Part shown: positions 42,552 through 51,768 of the stretch, piece after piece
Position numbering within the stretch: position 1 is the stretch's first letter
Layout of the letters: the number at the start of each line of letters is the position of its first letter
NCBI GenBank assembly: GCA_018826295.1
Contig: JAHJZX010000034.1
Location: 29,397 to 93,396 of the forward strand
From: Gammaproteobacteria bacterium
GTDB taxonomy: Bacteria > Pseudomonadota > Gammaproteobacteria > Enterobacterales > Alteromonadaceae
Direction of reading: 5' to 3'
DNA length: 64,000 nt
Program-made: the position numbers and the translations under genes
The notes under the pieces: generated by a model
Databases searched by the model: none
What the model was told of the DNA's origin: nothing
The model's input: only the letters and a program-made list of their open reading frames with translations

Positions 42552-43571
42552 ATGAAAGCGGTAGCTTATCAGCAATCACTTGAGGCCACAGATCCACTGG
42601 CATTGCAGGATATTACCCTGGCAGATCCGGTTGCGGTTGGCCGGGATATTCTGGTGCGGGTAGCGGCTGTGTCGGTCAATCCGGTCGATACCAAGATCCG
42701 CAAAAGGGTGCAGCCAGCGCCAGGCGAATACAAAGTACTGGGCTGGGATGCCGCTGGCGAAGTGGTTGCCGTGGGCGAAGATGTCAGCTTATTTAAACCC
42801 GGTGATAAAGTTTATTATGCAGGCTCATTAACGCGGCCTGGCAGCAATAGCGAGTTGCAACTGGTCGATGAACGTATAGCCGGTGTTATGCCGGATAACC
42901 TCAGCTTTGCTGAAGCTGCGGCCCTGCCGCTTACCGCTATTACTGCCTGGGAATTGCTGTTCGACCGGCTGGAAATTCAGCAACCGGGTTTAAAACACCC
43001 CAGGCCGGTATTACTGGTTACCGGTGCCGCCGGTGGTGTAGGCTCGATCCTGATCCAGCTGGCACGACAATTAACCACCGCCACCATTATTGCCACGGCT
43101 TCGCGGCCAGAAAGCAAACAATGGGTTAGCGAGCTGGGCGCGCACTATGTGCTGGACCATAGCCAGCCATTATTACCACAATTACAAGCGCTGGATTTAA
43201 GCTGCGTTAGCCATGTGGCCAGTTTAACCCATACCGATCAGCACTATGCCGAGCTGGTACAGCTGTTAGCCCCCCAGGGTAAGCTGGCATTGATAGACGA
43301 CCCTGCCGCTGGCATTGATATTATGCCGCTAAAGCAAAAGAGTATTTCGCTGCATTGGGAATTTATGTTTACCCGGGCCATGTTTGGTACGCCGGATCTG
43401 CAGGCCCAGCATCAGCTGTTAACAGACTTAAGCCGGCTAATTCAGCAAGGCCAGATTAAAACCACGTTAAAGCAAACGCTGGGTACCATTAACGCCGCCA
43501 ACTTGCGCAGTGCGCATCAACTGCTGGAAAGCGGTAAAGCTATAGGTAAGGTAGTATTGCAAGGTTGGTAA
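42552..43571 (+). CDS. Zinc-type alcohol dehydrogenase-like (MDR) oxidoreductase
   Basis: 339 residues from the ATG at 42552 (GGAG upstream); a longer frame from 42498 starts in the preceding gene. Medium-chain dehydrogenase/reductase features: N-terminal GroES-like domain with VSVNPVDTKIRKR and LGWDAAGEVVAVGEDV, then the NAD(P)-binding VTGAAGGVGSILIQLARQL near residue 157. Zinc ligands of true alcohol dehydrogenases are absent, placing it with quinone-oxidoreductase-like proteins (ZADH/SA1988 type). The substrate is unknown. It is 28 bases downstream of the response regulator and may be co-transcribed. Confidence 0.85.
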   Translation: MKAVAYQQSLEATDPLALQDITLADPVAVGRDILVRVAAVSVNPVDTKIRKRVQPAPGEYKVLGWDAAGEVVAVGEDVSLFKPGDKVYYAGSLTRPGSNSELQLVDERIAGVMPDNLSFAEAAALPLTAITAWELLFDRLEIQQPGLKHPRPVLLVTGAAGGVGSILIQLARQLTTATIIATASRPESKQWVSELGAHYVLDHSQPLLPQLQALDLSCVSHVASLTHTDQHYAELVQLLAPQGKLALIDDPAAGIDIMPLKQKSISLHWEFMFTRAMFGTPDLQAQHQLLTDLSRLIQQGQIKTTLKQTLGTINAANLRSAHQLLESGKAIGKVVLQGW

Positions 43572-43624
43572 CAGCGGCTATCGCCGTGCGCTAACGGGGC
43601 AGAGTTACTGCCCCGGCCAGCGTG

Positions 43625-44230
43625 TCAGGCAATTTGTTGATCGTCGTTCATGCCGGAATACCAGGCTTTAAACAACACTTTTTCCAGTGCTTGTTGCAAG
43701 GCATCGTTAATAGGTAAGTGTTGCTTACCCAGGTCATAGTCCAGCTCGTTAACCTGCTCTTTTGCCAGCACCATTAAAGGTGGTGGATCAGACTGCATGG
43801 CAATTAATGTATCCTGATAGGCGGCGGCTTTATCGCTTTTAATCACTTTACACACCGACAACGAGGTTTGGCCGGTTTTGTCGCGATAGCCAGCCGCGCC
43901 GAATAAACGGCAAATACTCGGCCGGTGTTGATAAACACTGCACTGCCCCTGTTTGCCGTCAAACGATAGCTTCTGATAAAAAAAACAGCCCGCAGGCTCT
44001 GTTAACTCTTCGAGTTGTGTCAGTGTTTGTTCTGCTTTACCTTGATCAAACAAGTGTAATGCCAGCGGTAACATTTCCAGCACCGTCGCTTCTATCGTCG
44101 GTTGCAAACAGCACTCACCACAACCAGAGCGGCAGCCAAGGCCACGCTGTTGTTGATAGACTGAAAACGTTGTCGCTATTTCGCCATACACAGCCTCAAC
44201 ACGACGCGATAATTCACGCAGCCGTTGCAT
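43625..44230 (-). CDS. YkgJ-type zinc/iron-chelating cysteine-cluster protein
   Basis: 201 residues from the ATG at 44230 (CGGAG upstream); an extension to 44314 runs into a hairpin. The cluster CRSGCGECC near residue 35 and later CFFY and CSVYQHRPSICRLFGAAGY (about 110-130) are typical of the YkgJ/UPF0153 family, thought to bind zinc or an iron-sulfur centre. No reaction is established. It is convergent with the oxidoreductase gene, with a GGGGCAG/CTGCCCC hairpin at 43594-43613 in between. Confidence 0.78.
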   Translation of the reverse strand: MQRLRELSRRVEAVYGEIATTFSVYQQQRGLGCRSGCGECCLQPTIEATVLEMLPLALHLFDQGKAEQTLTQLEELTEPAGCFFYQKLSFDGKQGQCSVYQHRPSICRLFGAAGYRDKTGQTSLSVCKVIKSDKAAAYQDTLIAMQSDPPPLMVLAKEQVNELDYDLGKQHLPINDALQQALEKVLFKAWYSGMNDDQQIA

Positions 44231-44287
44231 AAAGACTCCGAACGAAAATATAAAACTGGGTTGCCTGTTAAGGAGCGACGAAATGTC

Positions 44288-44323
44288 GCCGCTGCATTGT
44301 ACTGAGTTGTACAATGTAGCGGC
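44288..44323. repeat. Long intergenic hairpin
   Basis: GCCGCTGCATTGTAC and GTACAATGTAGCGGC form a 15-bp stem with one G-T type mismatch and a six-base loop. It lies between the start of the YkgJ gene and the end of the GGDEF-EAL gene. No T-run follows on the minus strand within the next few bases (CGACATTTCG), so it is either an unusual terminator, an mRNA-end stabiliser or an operator. Confidence 0.55.
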
Positions 44324-44344
44324 AATAGGGCGGCAGGATTTATT

Positions 44345-47203
44345 TTATCCGGCTAGCAGGTTTGTTAAAGGTTGCGGCTTGGCGACGGCATAACCCTGTA
44401 CGTAATCAATGCCCAGTAACTTAACGGCGCTGAGGATGTCGTCAGTTTCGACAAACTCGGCCACTGTCTGCATGCCCATAGCACGGGCCACATCGTGGAT
44501 CGATTTTACGATAGCCCGGTCGTATTGATCGTCCAGCAGATCACGGACAAAGTGGCCATCAATTTTAACGAAATCTGCCGGGAAGTGTTTTAAATAGCTG
44601 TACGATGAGAAGCCACTACCAAAATCGTCCAGCGCGATTTTGCAGCCTAAAGCGCGAAAATGGGTAATAAACGCCAGCGTACTTTGCAAATTAACAATGG
44701 CAACACTTTCAGTGATTTCAAAGCAGATACGCGAGAACGGGATTTGGTAGCGATCAAACATCAGCTGCACATCATCTTTAAAACCGGCATCCTGTAACGA
44801 ACAGGCTGACAGGTTAATACTGCATAGCTCAAGCTGCTGTAAATGCCCGGGCTGGCGCTGTAACCAGCGAAAATAGTTTTTAATCACCCAGCGGTCGATT
44901 TGCGGCATCAGGCCATAACTTTCTGCCGAGGTTAAAAAACTGGCCGGCGTGATCAAGGTATCGTCATCGGCACGCAGGCGCAGTAATATCTCATAGCTAT
45001 GTGGCAGATCGGGTGTGCGCAGCGGCAGTATGGTTTGCTGGTACAGTACAAACTGGTTGTCTTCAATGGCCTGGCGCAAGCGTCGCACCCACATAGCTTC
45101 GTTTTGCAGGCGCTGGCTGTCTTTGTCTTCGGTATCAAATAACTGAATGCGGTTGCGGCCTTTATCTTTGGCCAGGTGGCAGGCGGCTTCGGCTTTTTTC
45201 AGCATGCTGTCCGGGCTGTCATCTTTGCTTATTTCGGCAACGCCAATACTGACGGTAATTGGATAAATGCTGTCCTGCCAGATAAAACGATACTCGCGAG
45301 CCGTGTCCAGCAGCCGGTACGCCAGAGAAAACGCCTCGTTACTGTTGCTGTCGGTAAGCAGAATGGCAAACTCGTCGCCGTCCAGCCGTGCCAGCGGGCC
45401 ATGGTGTGCCAGAGTACGTTTAAACTGCTCGCTCAATTGCTTTAGCAGTACGTCACCGGCCTGATGGCTGCAGCTGACATTAACCAGCTTAAACTGGTCT
45501 ATATCAATAAAAATAATGCAACCACGGGCCGTACCTTGCTGGCTCAGATGTAACAGTTGCTGTTCAAAGTAATAGCGGTTGTACAGTGCAGTCAGGGCGT
45601 CGTGGCTGGCCAGATAGGCCAGTTGTTCGTGCGCCAGCTTTTGCTCGGTAATATCAATTACAGAACCGTGAATAAAGGCCTGATGCTGTTGTTTCGATGG
45701 TGACAAACGTACCGACATCAGCGCCCAGAACGGGCTGTTGTCGCCACGTAAACCGCGCATTTCAAAACTTTTTTTACCGCCAAGCTGTAACTGCTGCAAC
45801 ATAAACTGCCGGTCTGCCGGGTCGGCATAAAAGCGCGCCATACCGGTGTGACTGATCGCCTGTTTCAGCTCGTCTTCACTTTTGTAGCCCAGAATATGCA
45901 GCAAAGCCTGGTTGGCGTTGAGTAATTTACCATCCAGCGTGGTAGTAAACATGCCCTCAACCGCATTATGAAACACATCGTGGTAGTGTTGCAGCTCAGC
46001 ATTGGACGTTAGCCCGGGATCCTGGGTAATAAAAAACCGTTGCAGATTAAAGCTGGTGAGCGCCAGGCTCAGCATGACCAGAGAAAACAAAATATAGGAC
46101 CAGTTAATACCGGCATGCAGATAACCGGCCTGATTTAGCGTTAGCAACAAGGCGGCAATCAGCGTCAGCACACAGGCCCAGATAAAACTGCGGGCCTGAT
46201 GCCGGCCTTGCAGCGACAGCGTTATCGCCAAAAGCAAATTACTGCCCAGCACCCAGCCCACGCTGGCAAATAGCAGTGTTAACCGCAGTGGGCCAGCGGC
46301 ATACAGTGGGCTAAACAGCAACAGCAGGGCAATAATATTGCTAAGTGCACTACAGCGGCGCCACCAGTTGTTTTGCGCATCTTGTACTACCTGGCTGACA
46401 AACTGATTAAGACACAACAAGGCGCTGCCGGCAGCGATATATAACATAGCCTGATTCAGCTCCGGGTAGTCGGGCCATAACAGCATAAATGCCATGCCGT
46501 TAAGCACCGCCACCACCAGAGCAAAACCGAAGAAAAAGCCGGCATAGTACAGATAGTGTTTCGACCGGCTGCGCAGGTACAGCATCAGGTTGTACATCGC
46601 CAGTAACAGCAACAGGCCCTGCACCACGCCGTCCAGCAAAGCCTGACGTTGTTTATTGGCAACAAAACTGCTGTGCGACCACAGCAGCAACTCACTGGGA
46701 ATAACAGCGGCATCCTGAATTTTTAGAAAAATGTCGGTTTGCTCGTCAGGTTTAAGCTGCAGTGATACGGCAAAACTACGGTATGCCAGGCTGCGTTCAC
46801 TAAAGGGGTAGTCGGTGCCTGCCCGGCTTAATGGCCGGGCGTCTTTATTGCGGCTGTTCAGCTGGTATATTTCGACTTTATCGGCCAGCGGAAAATCATA
46901 CTCCAGCACGATATCCAGTGCTCTGCTACCGGAGTTTTTTAGCCGGGTAAATAACCAGACGGCGTCGTCGCCGTTAAACAGTACCCGCTCGGCGGGTGTT
47001 AGCAGCCGGAAACTGTGATGAAAAGACGGATCATCCAGTAGCTGCGCCATCGTCATATCGGCTGAGGTTGTCAGATAATAAACCTGCTGTAGCTGAATGC
47101 GCTCTGTTAGCGGGGTGGCTATAGTGTTGGTTTCGGCATGAAAAGCAAAACTACTGCTGGCAAACAGACATAACCACAGCAAGATACAGCGGATAAAGCT
47201 CAA
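44345..47203 (-). CDS. 7TMR-DISM sensor with PAS, GGDEF and EAL domains
   Basis: 952 residues from a TTG at 47203, chosen because AGGGAG stands eight bases upstream and a signal peptide (SFIRCILLWLCLFASSSFAFHA) follows; a GTG 54 bases earlier is the alternative. Order: periplasmic 7TMR-DISMED2 domain (about 35-165), seven-helix 7TMR-DISM region (180-375), PAS (about 400-520), GGDEF (530-690), EAL (700-950). The GGDEF motif reads DGDEF and no RxxD inhibitory site precedes it, so cyclase activity is doubtful. The EAL side looks active: YEILLRL, INLS, EITES, ALDDFGSG and VKIDG are all kept. It therefore likely degrades c-di-GMP in response to a periplasmic ligand. Confidence 0.88.
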   Translation of the reverse strand: MSFIRCILLWLCLFASSSFAFHAETNTIATPLTERIQLQQVYYLTTSADMTMAQLLDDPSFHHSFRLLTPAERVLFNGDDAVWLFTRLKNSGSRALDIVLEYDFPLADKVEIYQLNSRNKDARPLSRAGTDYPFSERSLAYRSFAVSLQLKPDEQTDIFLKIQDAAVIPSELLLWSHSSFVANKQRQALLDGVVQGLLLLLAMYNLMLYLRSRSKHYLYYAGFFFGFALVVAVLNGMAFMLLWPDYPELNQAMLYIAAGSALLCLNQFVSQVVQDAQNNWWRRCSALSNIIALLLLFSPLYAAGPLRLTLLFASVGWVLGSNLLLAITLSLQGRHQARSFIWACVLTLIAALLLTLNQAGYLHAGINWSYILFSLVMLSLALTSFNLQRFFITQDPGLTSNAELQHYHDVFHNAVEGMFTTTLDGKLLNANQALLHILGYKSEDELKQAISHTGMARFYADPADRQFMLQQLQLGGKKSFEMRGLRGDNSPFWALMSVRLSPSKQQHQAFIHGSVIDITEQKLAHEQLAYLASHDALTALYNRYYFEQQLLHLSQQGTARGCIIFIDIDQFKLVNVSCSHQAGDVLLKQLSEQFKRTLAHHGPLARLDGDEFAILLTDSNSNEAFSLAYRLLDTAREYRFIWQDSIYPITVSIGVAEISKDDSPDSMLKKAEAACHLAKDKGRNRIQLFDTEDKDSQRLQNEAMWVRRLRQAIEDNQFVLYQQTILPLRTPDLPHSYEILLRLRADDDTLITPASFLTSAESYGLMPQIDRWVIKNYFRWLQRQPGHLQQLELCSINLSACSLQDAGFKDDVQLMFDRYQIPFSRICFEITESVAIVNLQSTLAFITHFRALGCKIALDDFGSGFSSYSYLKHFPADFVKIDGHFVRDLLDDQYDRAIVKSIHDVARAMGMQTVAEFVETDDILSAVKLLGIDYVQGYAVAKPQPLTNLLAG

Positions 47204-47401
47204 CGGAAGCACTCCCTGAACAAAGCAAAAATTAATAATAATGTGACGGCCCAACACTAGCTCAGCGCAAAACGCAGCGTCAGCAGAAAAACAGAGATTA
47301 GCACTGTCTTGATCAACATCAAAGCGGCAGACGTATATATGGCTTGAGCATTCAGCCAGTTAGGTTATAACTAATACAACAAACTATAAGATGGAGCCTG
47401 T

Positions 47402-47704
47402 ATGAAATATCTGATCTGTAGCCTGATACTGACCGTGGCCAGCCCAACCTTTGCTGCTGATGTGGCAGCGGGTAAAACCAAAGCCGCTGTTTGTGCGGCC
47501 TGTCACGGTGCCAATGGTATCTCTATTATTCCGGATTACCCTAATCTGGCCGGCCAGAAAGTAAAATATCTGCAAAGTGCGATGAAAGCTTACCGCGATG
47601 GTGAGCGCAAAAACCCGATAATGTCACCGATGGCGTCCGGGCTAAGCGATGACGATATTGCCAATATCTCCGCTTATTTTGCCAGTTTGCCAGCTGGCGG
47701 CTGA
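47402..47704 (+). CDS. Small monoheme c-type cytochrome (c553/c4-half type)
   Basis: 100 residues with signal peptide ending SPTFA, heme-binding CAACH near residue 31 and an axial-ligand methionine in [25 protein letters not shown]. This is the pattern of class I cytochromes c553 or of half a cytochrome c4, periplasmic electron carriers to terminal oxidases or peroxidases. Nothing in the vicinity identifies its partner; the cio oxidase takes quinol and is not it. The 3' end overlaps the convergent recQ gene by 31 bases. Confidence 0.88.
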   Translation: MKYLICSLILTVASPTFAADVAAGKTKAAVCAACHGANGISIIPDYPNLAGQKVKYLQSAMKAYRDGERKNPIMSPMASGLSDDDIANISAYFASLPAGG

Positions 47705-49530
47705 TTGTCCTCTGCCAGATACTCACTAATTTCATCCAGAAAGTCGGCACCATAGCGTGCCAGCTTAGTCTGGCCAACGCCCGATACCGACAACATGCTG
47801 ATGTTGTCGGTGGGCAGCAAGCGGCACATGTCGATAAGGGTGGCATCACTAAACACGACAAAGGGCGCAACATCATCGCGTTGGGCAATGCGTTTGCGCA
47901 GCGCCTTCAGCCGGGCAAACAGCAGCCGGTCGTACGCTTGCTTACTAAGCTGCTCGGTTTCCCGTTTAACGCTGTGTAATCTGGGGATCGCCAACGATAA
48001 GCTGCTTTCGCCGCGCAGCACAGGGCGTGCCGCCGGTTGCAGCTTTAATACCGAATGGGCAGTAATGTCCTGCTGCAGCAAGCCAAAATGAATCAGCTGG
48101 CGCAGGATACTCAGCCAGTAATCATGGCTTAAATCGGTGCCAATGCCCCAGGTTGACAGCTTGTCGTGCCCCAGCTCGATAATTTTCTGGCTGTGGCCAC
48201 CGCGCAATACATCGATAACATGGTGCATGCCAAAACTTTGGCCCACCCGGTATACACAAGACAGCGCCTTTTGCGCCGTTTCAGTGGCATCAAACTGCTG
48301 CGGCGGATTAAGGCAAATATCGCAATTGCCACAGCGGGTCTGGCTGGCTTCACCAAAATAATTCAGTAACACCTGACGCCGGCAGGTTTGCGCTTCGGCA
48401 AAGGCTGCCATGGCTAAAAAACGCTGCCAGGTAACTTCAGCCCGCTGTTGGTTTGGCTCGGCATCCAGCCAGCGTTTCATCCGGCCAACATCAGCCGGAT
48501 CAAACAGCAGCATGGCCTCGGCGGCCACGCCGTCGCGCCCGGCACGACCGGTTTCCTGATAATAAGCTTCAATAGTGCGCGGCAGCTCAAAATGCACCAC
48601 ATAGCGGATATTCGATTTATTTACCCCCATACCAAAGGCGACGGTGGCAACAATCAGCTGGTAATCATCGCGTTTAAACGCATCCTGCACGGCGGCGCGT
48701 TGTTCGCTGTCCAGCCCGGCGTGGTAAGCCGCGGCATTAAAACCCCGTTGTTTCAGCTGCTCGGTCAGCTCATCTACCTTACGCCGTGACGCGCAGTACA
48801 CTATGCCGCTGCTGCCTTCCTGTTGTTGCAGGTACGCCACCAGCTGCTCTACCGGGCGAAACTTTTCCTGCACCGTGTAGCGGATATTGGGCCGGTCAAA
48901 ACTGCTCAGGTTAATATACGGCTGTTGTAACTGCAGCTGTTGCAGAATATCGTGCCGGGTGGCGGCATCGGCGGTAGCGGTAAGTGCCATCAGCGGCACC
49001 TGAGGAAAACGCTGCTTCAGCAGCGCCAGTGCCATGTAATCGGGCCGGAAATCATGGCCCCATTGCGAAATACAGTGGGCTTCGTCAATGGCCAGCAAAC
49101 TTACGCCGACATCTTGCAAGCGATCAAGAAACTGCGGCTGTAACAAACGCTCCGGTGCCACATACAACAGCTTGAGCTCGTTGCGGCGCAAACGGGCAAA
49201 CACCTGCAAAATATCTTCGCGGCTTTGGCTGCTGTTAATAAATTCTGCAGCTATACCATTGGCTTTTAACGCATCGACCTGATCTTTCATTAGTGACATC
49301 AGCGGCGATACTACTACGGTTACCTGCGGTAAAATCAGCGCCGGTAACTGATAGCACAGCGATTTACCACCACCGGTTGGCATTAATACAAAGCTGTCGC
49401 GCTGTGACAGCGCTGCCTCAATGACCTGCAACTGGCCATCACGAAAGGCGCTGTAGCCAAAAACGGTTTTTAACACAGAATACAGATCGGCTGTCACGTT
49501 GCTCGCATCATTGGTAAACAAAGCTGGCAT
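47674..49530 (-). CDS. recQ: ATP-dependent DNA helicase RecQ
   Basis: 618 residues from the ATG at 49530, near the 609 of E. coli RecQ; an upstream ATG at 49584 adds 18 residues without resemblance. Helicase motifs: [15 protein letters not shown] (Walker A) near 47, [17 protein letters not shown] near 145, ATADAATR and [10 protein letters not shown] near 325; the zinc-binding cysteines [22 protein letters not shown] winged helix and a C-terminal HRDC domain (about 525-600). RecQ unwinds DNA in RecF-pathway recombination and fork repair. Confidence 0.95.
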   Translation of the reverse strand: MPALFTNDASNVTADLYSVLKTVFGYSAFRDGQLQVIEAALSQRDSFVLMPTGGGKSLCYQLPALILPQVTVVVSPLMSLMKDQVDALKANGIAAEFINSSQSREDILQVFARLRRNELKLLYVAPERLLQPQFLDRLQDVGVSLLAIDEAHCISQWGHDFRPDYMALALLKQRFPQVPLMALTATADAATRHDILQQLQLQQPYINLSSFDRPNIRYTVQEKFRPVEQLVAYLQQQEGSSGIVYCASRRKVDELTEQLKQRGFNAAAYHAGLDSEQRAAVQDAFKRDDYQLIVATVAFGMGVNKSNIRYVVHFELPRTIEAYYQETGRAGRDGVAAEAMLLFDPADVGRMKRWLDAEPNQQRAEVTWQRFLAMAAFAEAQTCRRQVLLNYFGEASQTRCGNCDICLNPPQQFDATETAQKALSCVYRVGQSFGMHHVIDVLRGGHSQKIIELGHDKLSTWGIGTDLSHDYWLSILRQLIHFGLLQQDITAHSVLKLQPAARPVLRGESSLSLAIPRLHSVKRETEQLSKQAYDRLLFARLKALRKRIAQRDDVAPFVVFSDATLIDMCRLLPTDNISMLSVSGVGQTKLARYGADFLDEISEYLAEDNQPPAGKLAK

Positions 49531-49700
49531 TCTAAAGCCAAATGCGATGCACTGAAACAGTAAATTCAGCCGCCAGAGCGGCAAGGGGTAGCAAAGCCTG
49601 ATAGTTATTTAGCCGGCTGGCCGGATTTTACCGTTAAGTGTCCTGCGCCCAGGCGGCGATTAGGCGTATAATAACGGCTCATTTACCGGAGCCTGCCTTA

Positions 49701-50615
49701 ATGTCGTTAAGTCGTGAACAAAAACTGGGTGGTATCTTTGCTGCCAGTGCTTACACTTTATGGGGTATAGCCCCGCTGTATTTCAAACAGATTGATTTTA
49801 TCCCCGCCACTGAAATCTTATTGCACCGTATTATCTGGTCGTTTTTTTTACTGTTTTTGGTGCTGCTGGCGTTAAAGCAAGGCGATAAAGTTATGGCTGT
49901 ACTACGCCAGCCAAAAATGCTCGGTTGGCTGCTGTTGTCGGCACTGTTGTTAGGTGGTAACTGGGGCTTATTTATCTGGGCGGTAAACAGCAACCATATG
50001 CTCGACGCCAGTTTAGGCTACTATATTAACCCGCTGCTTAACGTGCTGCTGGGCATGTTGTTTCTTGGCGAGCGCTTACGCAAATTGCAATGGTTAGCCG
50101 TGCTGCTGGCTGGCAGTGGCGTATTGCTGCAGGTGCTAACCTTCGGCTCAGTGCCCTGGATAGCCCTGACATTGGCCGGTTCGTTCGCTATTTATGGCCT
50201 GATGCGGAAAAAGCTGGCAGTAGATGCCATTAGCGGCTTGTTTATCGAGTCGTTGTTATTAATGCCGCTGGCGCTGTGGTACTGGTGGCAGTTTGCCGAC
50301 AGCAACACCGCCAATTTGCTGCACAATAGCTGGCAGTTAAATAGTTATCTGGTGGCGGCCGCGCTGGTAACGACTGTACCCTTGCTATGTTTTATTGCCG
50401 GAGCACGGCGCTTGCAATTGTCTACTATGGGCTTTTTTCAGTATATTGGCCCCAGCTTTATGTTTGTATTTGGCGTTTGGCTGTACCACGAGCCCTTTGC
50501 CGCAGAGCGTTTGCTTACATTCGGTTTAATCTGGCTGGCGTTGCTGTTTTACAGTGCTGACGCCTGGCTGTTTAATCAGCAGCAACGGCGCGCCCGCCAG
50601 AGCGCAGTAAAGTAA
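49701..50615 (+). CDS. rarD: EamA-family transporter RarD
   Basis: 304 residues from the ATG at 49701, near the 296 of E. coli RarD; the frame open from 49638 lacks a ribosome site. About ten hydrophobic helices in two EamA halves, with the RarD signatures GIFAASAYTLWGIAPLYFK, WGLFIWAVNSNHMLDASLGYYINPL and GFFQYIGPSFMFVFGVWLYHEP. RarD is an inner-membrane drug/metabolite transporter of unsettled substrate (linked to chloramphenicol sensitivity in Pseudomonas). Divergent from recQ. Confidence 0.93.
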   Translation: MSLSREQKLGGIFAASAYTLWGIAPLYFKQIDFIPATEILLHRIIWSFFLLFLVLLALKQGDKVMAVLRQPKMLGWLLLSALLLGGNWGLFIWAVNSNHMLDASLGYYINPLLNVLLGMLFLGERLRKLQWLAVLLAGSGVLLQVLTFGSVPWIALTLAGSFAIYGLMRKKLAVDAISGLFIESLLLMPLALWYWWQFADSNTANLLHNSWQLNSYLVAAALVTTVPLLCFIAGARRLQLSTMGFFQYIGPSFMFVFGVWLYHEPFAAERLLTFGLIWLALLFYSADAWLFNQQQRRARQSAVK

Positions 50616-50647
50616 ACGGCATTATTTAAACCCTGGCTGGAGGTAGC

Positions 50648-51322
50648 ATGGCAGTGTTGGATATAGTGGCAGTATGCTGGTTTTTTCTGCTGTGGATTGG
50701 CTACACCCTGTTTGCCAAAAAGAAAGCCCGTGCAGTCAGTTGTTTATCCTATGAACTGCGGCGCAAGCGCAATGACTGGATGCAAAAAATGCTGCTGCGC
50801 GACAATAAAATGGCTGACGTCGGGCTTATCTCCACGCTGGAGCGCAATGTCACCTTTTTTGCCTCCAGCACCTTGCTGATCCTGGCCGGTTTATTAACCG
50901 CCATGGCATCGGCAGAAAAACTCAGCCTGATGTTATCTAACCTGGTGCCCTGGGCCAGTTACAGTGAAAGCGCGGTGCAACTTAAATTATTGCTGCTGAC
51001 TTTTATCTTTGTGTTCGCATTTTTTCAGTTTACCTGGTCACTGCGCCAGTACGGCTTTTGCGGCGTGCTAATTGGTGCGGCACCAGATGGCCGCGGTATG
51101 AGCAGCGAAGATCAATTACTCTACGCCAACCGCGCTTCAAAAGTGATTGATCAGGCCGGCCATTCGTTTAACTACGGCCTGCGCGCCATTTACTTCTCGT
51201 TATCAGCACTTACCTGGTTTATCGATCCGCTGCTGTTTATGGCCGCATCAGTAGTGGTTATGCTGGTAATGAAACACCGCGAGTTTCACTCTAAAGTGCT
51301 AAAAGCTCTGCAGGAGTGTTAA
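50648..51322 (+). CDS. DUF599 family membrane protein
   Basis: 224 residues with GGAGGTAGC directly before the ATG. Four hydrophobic segments (about 5-22, 73-96, 115-135 and 180-208) and the DUF599 motifs DVGLISTLERNVTFFASSTLLILAG and GHSFNYGLRAIYFSLSALTWFIDP. The family is of unknown function and common in proteobacteria. It follows rarD by 32 bases on the same strand, possibly in one transcript. Confidence 0.82.
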   Translation: MAVLDIVAVCWFFLLWIGYTLFAKKKARAVSCLSYELRRKRNDWMQKMLLRDNKMADVGLISTLERNVTFFASSTLLILAGLLTAMASAEKLSLMLSNLVPWASYSESAVQLKLLLLTFIFVFAFFQFTWSLRQYGFCGVLIGAAPDGRGMSSEDQLLYANRASKVIDQAGHSFNYGLRAIYFSLSALTWFIDPLLFMAASVVVMLVMKHREFHSKVLKALQEC

Positions 51323-51365
51323 AGCCGGGGGAGGGGCGGAACCGCAGATTCCGCATGCCAGCTTA

Positions 51366-51752
51366 TTATGGCGAGCGCAGTCTGGTTACTACGACAGTTC
51401 CTGCTGTTGGTACGCCAAATCCCCGATCATGTTGATTAAAAGCGCCTTGAATCAGCACATATTCTCCTGTTCTTTGCGAAAGCAGCTGAGTTTCTATCTC
51501 AGTGAGATCCAGACTTAGTGAATATTCAGATAAGCCGTACTTTGCCTTCTCAGAGTCAAGGTACAGATTTGATTGCTTCTCATCGTAGACAAAGTATCCG
51601 CGCACAATCACTTCTTTCTTATCATATCGTTCAGAGTTAGATATCAAGTGGATAATCGTTACGGAACACAAAGCCTCGTCAATACATCTATCCGCACCAT
51701 ATGCCAAACCACTTAAAAACAAAAAACAGGCTAAAATATGTTTCATGTTCAT
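51366..51752 (-). CDS. Hypothetical exported protein with OB-fold-like pattern
   Basis: 128 residues with signal peptide MNMKHILACFLFLSGLAYG and a cysteine pair (DRCIDEALC). The mature part IIHLISNSERYDKKEVIVRGYFVYDEKQSNLYLD resembles the tRNA_anti-like OB-fold strands found in small exported proteins; this is a weak visual match. AGGA precedes the first ATG. The gene has lower GC than the core genes on its left and begins the AT-rich block that extends to 56.5 kb. It lies 16 bases downstream of the Fic-like gene. Confidence 0.6.
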   Translation of the reverse strand: MNMKHILACFLFLSGLAYGADRCIDEALCSVTIIHLISNSERYDKKEVIVRGYFVYDEKQSNLYLDSEKAKYGLSEYSLSLDLTEIETQLLSQRTGEYVLIQGAFNQHDRGFGVPTAGTVVVTRLRSP

Positions 51753-51768
51753 TATCTTCCTGACCCAC

